A DNA stretch of 64,000 nt from Glebionis coronaria (taxonomy: Eukaryota; Streptophyta; Magnoliopsida; Asterales; Asteraceae). Made by a program: the position numbers and the translations under genes. Shown here in pieces: positions 59,631 through 64,000 of this stretch (positions are counted from its first letter, which is position 1; each line of letters begins with the position of its first letter). The stretch lies in the NCBI GenBank assembly GCA_025667525.1, contig CM046874.1, forward strand, positions 664,162,963 to 664,226,962, written 5' to 3'. The notes under the pieces are model-generated. The model had not been told where the DNA came from, did not search any database, and worked only from the letters and a program-made list of their open reading frames with translations.

Positions 59631-60863
59631 TGTTAATGCAATGATGCCTAAAAACGTTACTTGCATTTTTCGGTCTCGCTTTGTTTTGATTACGACAATA
59701 TATAAAAACAAGCATTTACGAAAACAACGAAAACAGAATTCTTGAGTTCAAGTATTTTTCATTTCAACCATAATCACTTAAGGTATGAACAAACAAGTTT
59801 TCATCCTAATTAAGTGATCAAGGATTTAAGTTTTTTTAAAATTCACCTTTTATTAAATGTGACAAAGTTTTTTATTAAACTTTCTTTTTAAGAAAATATT
59901 TTATTAAATTAAATATTTGAAAATTTGAAAATAGCATATTCTATATGGTTTATGAATATCCCTTGGGGATAAATATTCCACCAGATGTGACTACCCCACT
60001 AAAAGACAAAAGGGCGCGGATTCTACTCCCACAATTCCTTAAATGCCTATGCGGATCCTTATCAATAAGGAACTGTGGGCACCTTTAAGGAACCGCGCCC
60101 AGAAATAGCCGTTGGGGCTTTGTCTTATAAATAGTGGATCATTCTCAGATTTTCTCCTCACCTCTTTTGCACATAAAATTTCAGATTTAATCCTACTTCT
60201 TAAATCATTCAAATCCTTGATTATTTGGTTGATTATTACTTGTTTAGAAGTGGATCTTTATCCTCCTATCTCTTCCTCTCAAGTGTAAAGAGAAGAACAC
60301 TTTCATCCTTGAAACGTTGTGTCTACCCAAAAGATCTATTGAAGATCAAACTTTTATTTTTTATTCTTGTAGTCATTGTTGTGAAGATCCAAATAGTTGT
60401 GTCTATTTGGAAGTTGTGTATGTAGTGTGGTTAATACTTAGTCCTTAAAGTATATTGGTGTAGATTGGTCCTAGCTAAGATTAGGGCTCGACTTTTAGCT
60501 TAGAGTTGGAAATTGGTTAAGCGACGTGTACCGTTTCTCCACCTTAAGGAGCTTGTTGATTAGTGAAGTCTCGAGTAAGGAGTACTCGAGGAGTGGAGTA
60601 GGAACGAGGAGTGAGCTTTGTTGCCGAACCACTATAAATCCTTGGTGTTTGGTTTGATCTTTCTTTTCCTTATCTCTTTAAATTCATTATTCTTTACTTG
60701 CATATACTTGTGATTATTAGTTTAGTTGCACTACCCCTTGTCCATATTGTGTATAAGAAGATTTCACATATTTGCTCAAGTCTAAGTTTTTGAAAAGGAT
60801 TTTTGAAACCATATTTAAAAAGTAAATTTAAGAAACTATTCAACCCCCCTTCTAGTTTCTACA
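59631..60863 (+). repeat. Right LTR of E2
   Basis: 1233 bp, TGTTAATGCAATG to TTTCTACA. It aligns over its length with the split left LTR and with the E3 LTR. It carries TATAAATAG (60126-60134) and the hairpin module (60051-60100). Followed by the duplicated CACCC. Confidence 0.93.
60126..60134 (+). promoter_or_regulatory. TATA box in E2 right LTR
   Basis: TATAAATAG at the same relative place as in the other LTR copies. Read-through from here would enter the remaining E1 accessory ORF. Confidence 0.6.
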
Positions 60864-60868
60864 CACCC

Positions 60869-61149
60869 CAAGGAGAAAATGTTGAAAAAGAACCAATACC
60901 TAAGTAGGTACATCACAAAAAGAGGAAGAAGAATTACCTGAGGAAAATGAAGGCACTTCTACATGTAGAGGATTAAAGAGAAATTCATCAACTCATAAGA
61001 AGTCTCTAGCAAGAAAAAGGGTAAGAATTACTGATGATGAAGGTTATGATAGCGATGAAGACCATATGAAACACTTAAAAATTATGGATCTTGATGATCA
61101 GCTAATAGATACTGAGGTAATAGGAATGAAGTATTCTATAGCTCGTTGA
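60869..61149 (+). pseudogene. E1 3' accessory ORF, second part
   Basis: Directly continues the frame cut at 39735: TVHTP joins QGENVEKEPIPK and a stop. In another frame KEEEELPEENEGTSTCRGLK and KSLARKRVRITDDEGYDSDE lead to a stop at about 61149. Acidic and basic stretches alternate, as in the first part. It supports the reading that E2 landed in E1 coding sequence. Confidence 0.7.
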
Positions 61150-61173
61150 AAATGTTAAATGATCAATGAGAGG

Positions 61174-62392
61174 TGTTAATGCAATAATGCCTAAAAACGT
61201 TACTTGTATTTTTCGGTCTCGCTTAGTTTTGATTACGACAATATGTAAAAACAAGCATTTACGAAAACAACGAAAAATGAATTCTTGAGTTCAAGTATTT
61301 TTCATTTTACCCATTTTCACTCAAGGTATGAATAAACAAGTACTAACCTTAATCAAGTGATCAAGTGATTTAATCTTTTCTTAAAACTCACCTTTTATTA
61401 AGTGTGACAAGTTTTTTTATTAAACTTTCTTTTTAAGAAAATGTTTTATTAAATTAAATATTTGAAAATTTGAAAATGGCATATTCTTTTTTGATTTGGA
61501 ATATTCTTTCAGGATATTTTATAATCAGATAAGACCTGTACCACTAAAGGACAAAAAGGGAGCGGAGTCTACTCCGACGGTTCCCTAGTGCCTAGGCGGT
61601 TCCTTATCGATAAGGTACCGCCGACTGAGATAAGGAACCGCGGGCAGATATAGCTGTTGGCCCTTTGTCCTATAAATAGTGGACCATTCTCAGATTTTCT
61701 CTTCACCTCTTTTGCACATAAAACTCCAGATTCAAACATACTTCTTAAATCACTCAAATCCTTGATCATTTGATTGATTACTACTTGTTTAGAAGTGAAT
61801 CTATCCCATCCATCCCTTCCTCTTCAAGTGCAAAGAGAAGAACACTATTCTTGTGAAGTGTTGAGTCCACCACCAAAGATCCTTTGATGATCAAATCTTA
61901 TACATTTGTTGTTGTGTCATAGTTGTGAAGATCCAAGTAGTTGTGTCTATTTGGAAGTTGTGTATGTACTAAGTATAGTTGTGTAGATTGGTCCTAGCTA
62001 CGATTAGGGCTCGACTTTTAGCTTAGAGTCGGAAATTGGTTAAGCAACGTGTACGGTTTTCTCCACCATAAGGAGCTTGTTGTGTAGTGAACTCTCGACT
62101 AAGGAGTACTCGAGGAGTGGAGTAGGAACGAGGAATGAGCTTCGTTGCCGAACCACTATAAATCCTTGGTGTTTGGTTTGATCTTTCTTTACCCTTAACT
62201 CTTTACATTCTTTATTCTTTGTGCATATACATTAGTTAGTATTAGTTTAGTTACACTATCATTGTTCATATTGTGCATAAGAAGATTTCACATATTTCCT
62301 CAAGCCTAAGTTTTTGAAAAAGGATTTTTTGAAAACCATCATTTAACAAGTAAATATAAGAAACTATTCAACCCCCCCTTCTAGTTTCTACA
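61174..62392 (+). repeat. Left LTR of E3
   Basis: 1219 bp from TGTTAATGCAATAATGCC to TTTCTACA. Differs from the E2 LTR by substitutions and small indels; it contains the clearest form of the hairpin module at 61595-61648. Confidence 0.92.
61671..61679 (+). promoter_or_regulatory. TATA box in E3 LTR
   Basis: TATAAATAG about 25 bases downstream of the hairpin module, as in E2. Confidence 0.65.
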
Positions 62393-62394
62393 AT

Positions 62395-62406
62395 TGGTAT
62401 CAGAGC
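62395..62406 (+). other. Primer-binding site of E3
   Basis: TGGTATCAGAGC two bases past the LTR, complementary to initiator tRNA-Met. Confidence 0.9.
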
Positions 62407-62460
62407 GGGGTTGCTCAAGTATTTTTAAAGTATGTTGTATTTTAAAACTTGAATCGGTCT

Positions 62461-64000
62461 ATGGATTCCAACAAGTACCTAGAAGGGCAATCTATGCAAA
62501 GACCACCACTTTTTGAGACCGATAGTTTTATTTATTGGAAAAATAGATTTGAGACTTATGTGAAATCAAAAGATTTAGATCTTTGGCATGTTATTACCAA
62601 TGGTGATTTTTTACCTTATCAGTTTAATGAAGTTTCTAAAACAAAAGAATTGGTCACTTTTGACAAAGCAAATGACGATACTAAAAAGAAACTTTCGAAA
62701 AATAATGAGGCTAAAATGGTGATTTATAATGCTTTACCTAAGAAAGAGTATGAAAGGATTTTTATGTGTGAAACCGCTAAAGATATTTGGAACACTCTTT
62801 TAGTAACCCACCAAGGTAATAGTCAAGTCAAAGAAAGCAAAATCGATCTTCTTGTCCAACAATATGAACAATTTGTCATCTTAGAAGATGAAACTATTGA
62901 TAGTGCTTTTGCTAGATTTAACACTATTATTACTAGTCTATAAGCACTTGATGAAGGTTTTTCTAGCAAGAACAATGTTAGGAAGTTTCTAAGGGCCTTA
63001 CATCCGAAATGGAGAGCAAAAGTCACGACGATTGAAGAATCGAAAGATCTCTCAACTTAATCACTCGATGAACTCATAGGCAACTTGAAGGTTCATGAGA
63101 TGATAATTTTGAAGGACTCGGGATTGGTAAAAAACAAGAGTGAAAGGAAGTCTCTTGCACTCAAAGCCAAGAAGGCACAAAGCAATCATGATAGTTCGTC
63201 GGATAGCGATGACGAGGAGTATGAATTGACGGTGAGAAATTTCAAGAAGTTCTTCAAAAGACGAGGTCAAAACGTGAGGCAACCCAACAATGACAATAAA
63301 CCATTCTCAAAGAATCGGTTTGCCAAGAACGAAAAAGGTGATAGAAATTGCTTTATATGTGGTGATCCAAATCATTTCATTGGTGATTGTCCAAAGCCTT
63401 CACGCGATAAGAATCACACGGCGTTCGTGAGCGGTTCTTGGAGCGATAGCGGTGAAGATGTTGATGACAACCCCAAAGAGGAGAAATGTCTTATGGCTCA
63501 TACTTCTAAAGAGGTACATTACGAAACCGAATATTATAGCAATGATATCTCCACCTTAGATGATATTGAATTAGAAGGCCAATATGATAATTTACACAAA
63601 CTTAGCCTTAAATTCATAGAAAATAACAAAACCTTAAAACAACCAAAACTAAGCTTAAAAATGAGATCAATGAACTTAGGGAGAAATTAGCCAAGCTTGA
63701 GAAAAATAAAGAAGTTGATTTAGGTTTCTTAAGTTGTGAGAAACTTAGATTAGAGAATGAAGATCTCAAGAGCACCTCCATTAAATTAGAAAAGTTCATG
63801 AAAGGTACTAGTGCTCTTGATGATATGTTAAACAAACAAATTCATTCTAAGGAAAGACTTGGTATAGGTTTTAACTCAAATGAAGCATCAACTAGTGAAC
63901 CTAAACAAGTCAGATTTTCAGAAAAATCGTTTGCTGTACGCGGTCCCAGTTTGTATGGGGCGGTTCCTTATCACTATAGAACCGCCGCCCTAGATAAGGA
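62461..64000 (+). pseudogene. E3 gag (UBN2-type), runs off right edge
   Basis: Starts MDSNKYLEGQSMQRPPLF. The core is intact through [12 protein letters not shown], then a TAA at 62941 and a second TAA near 63058 (LST-stop-SLDE). It continues as [20 protein letters not shown], the complete knuckle [14 protein letters not shown] (about 63350-63391), a region with SGSWSDSGEDVDDNPKEE, and a frameshift near 63640 before the Leu/Lys-rich coiled-coil-like tail. The final 50 bases are the palindromic hairpin module. Pol would follow outside the window. Confidence 0.87.

Larger units (their letters stand above)
61174..64000 (+). mobile_element. Copia E3, sister of E2, left half only
   Basis: LTR, primer site and gag match E2 closely. 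Inserted in E1 28 bases after the E1 ORF stop. Left flank AGAGG is the expected duplication; the right partner is outside. Its gag is better preserved than in E2, with only two stops and a frameshift in what is visible. Confidence 0.9.

Overview
This window looks like nuclear DNA of a flowering plant. It is AT-rich, its genes carry GT-AG introns, and it is crowded with LTR retrotransposons and small DNA transposons. The styles of the Copia, Tekay-like Gypsy, MULE and F-box sequences suggest a member of the Asteraceae; that placement is inference from family resemblance, not from a database search.

Layout. (1) 1-1908 (-): a broken gene with a DUF1985 domain, running off the left edge. (2) 1.9-12.1 kb: no intact gene. 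It holds a 1-kb element with about 200-bp inverted ends, three Helitron-like termini, a decayed fragment resembling the XS domain of SGS3, and TCGGG-rich elements. (3) 12.3-22 kb (+): an apparently intact PRHA gene (PHD finger plus homeodomain). I assemble ten coding exons giving 744 aa, preceded by a non-coding exon and a 2.1-kb leader intron. Several MITEs and a 39-base C run sit in its introns. (4) 23.9-26.5 kb (-): an apparently intact CIA2/CIL gene (CCT-domain regulator of plastid protein import and ribosome genes), three coding exons, 429 aa. (5) 28.5-34 kb: a MITE, a decayed MULE transposase (-), and a decayed F-box gene (+). (6) 34.2-64 kb: a nest of LTR retrotransposons.

The nest can be read from target-site duplications and from how the pieces rejoin. 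Copia E1 (from 34216, right LTR outside the window) was invaded by Copia E2 (39736-60863, TSD CACCC) and by a sister copy E3 (from 61174, runs off the right edge). The left LTR of E2 was then split by Gypsy E4 (40450-51746, minus strand, TSD AGATC). A 451-bp hAT-type MITE (TSD GTCATGAC) also sits in E2. All retroelement coding regions have stops or frameshifts.

The points I rate highest are: three in-frame intron-like gaps in the Gag linker of Gypsy E4, with the exons joining cleanly into a zinc knuckle; a hairpin module repeated in the LTR, in gag and in the 3' region of the E2/E3 family, one copy of which seems to have seeded a 218-bp AT run; the SGS3-like fragment between Helitron-like ends; and E1, which has lost integrase, RT and RNase H yet keeps a long 3' accessory ORF.
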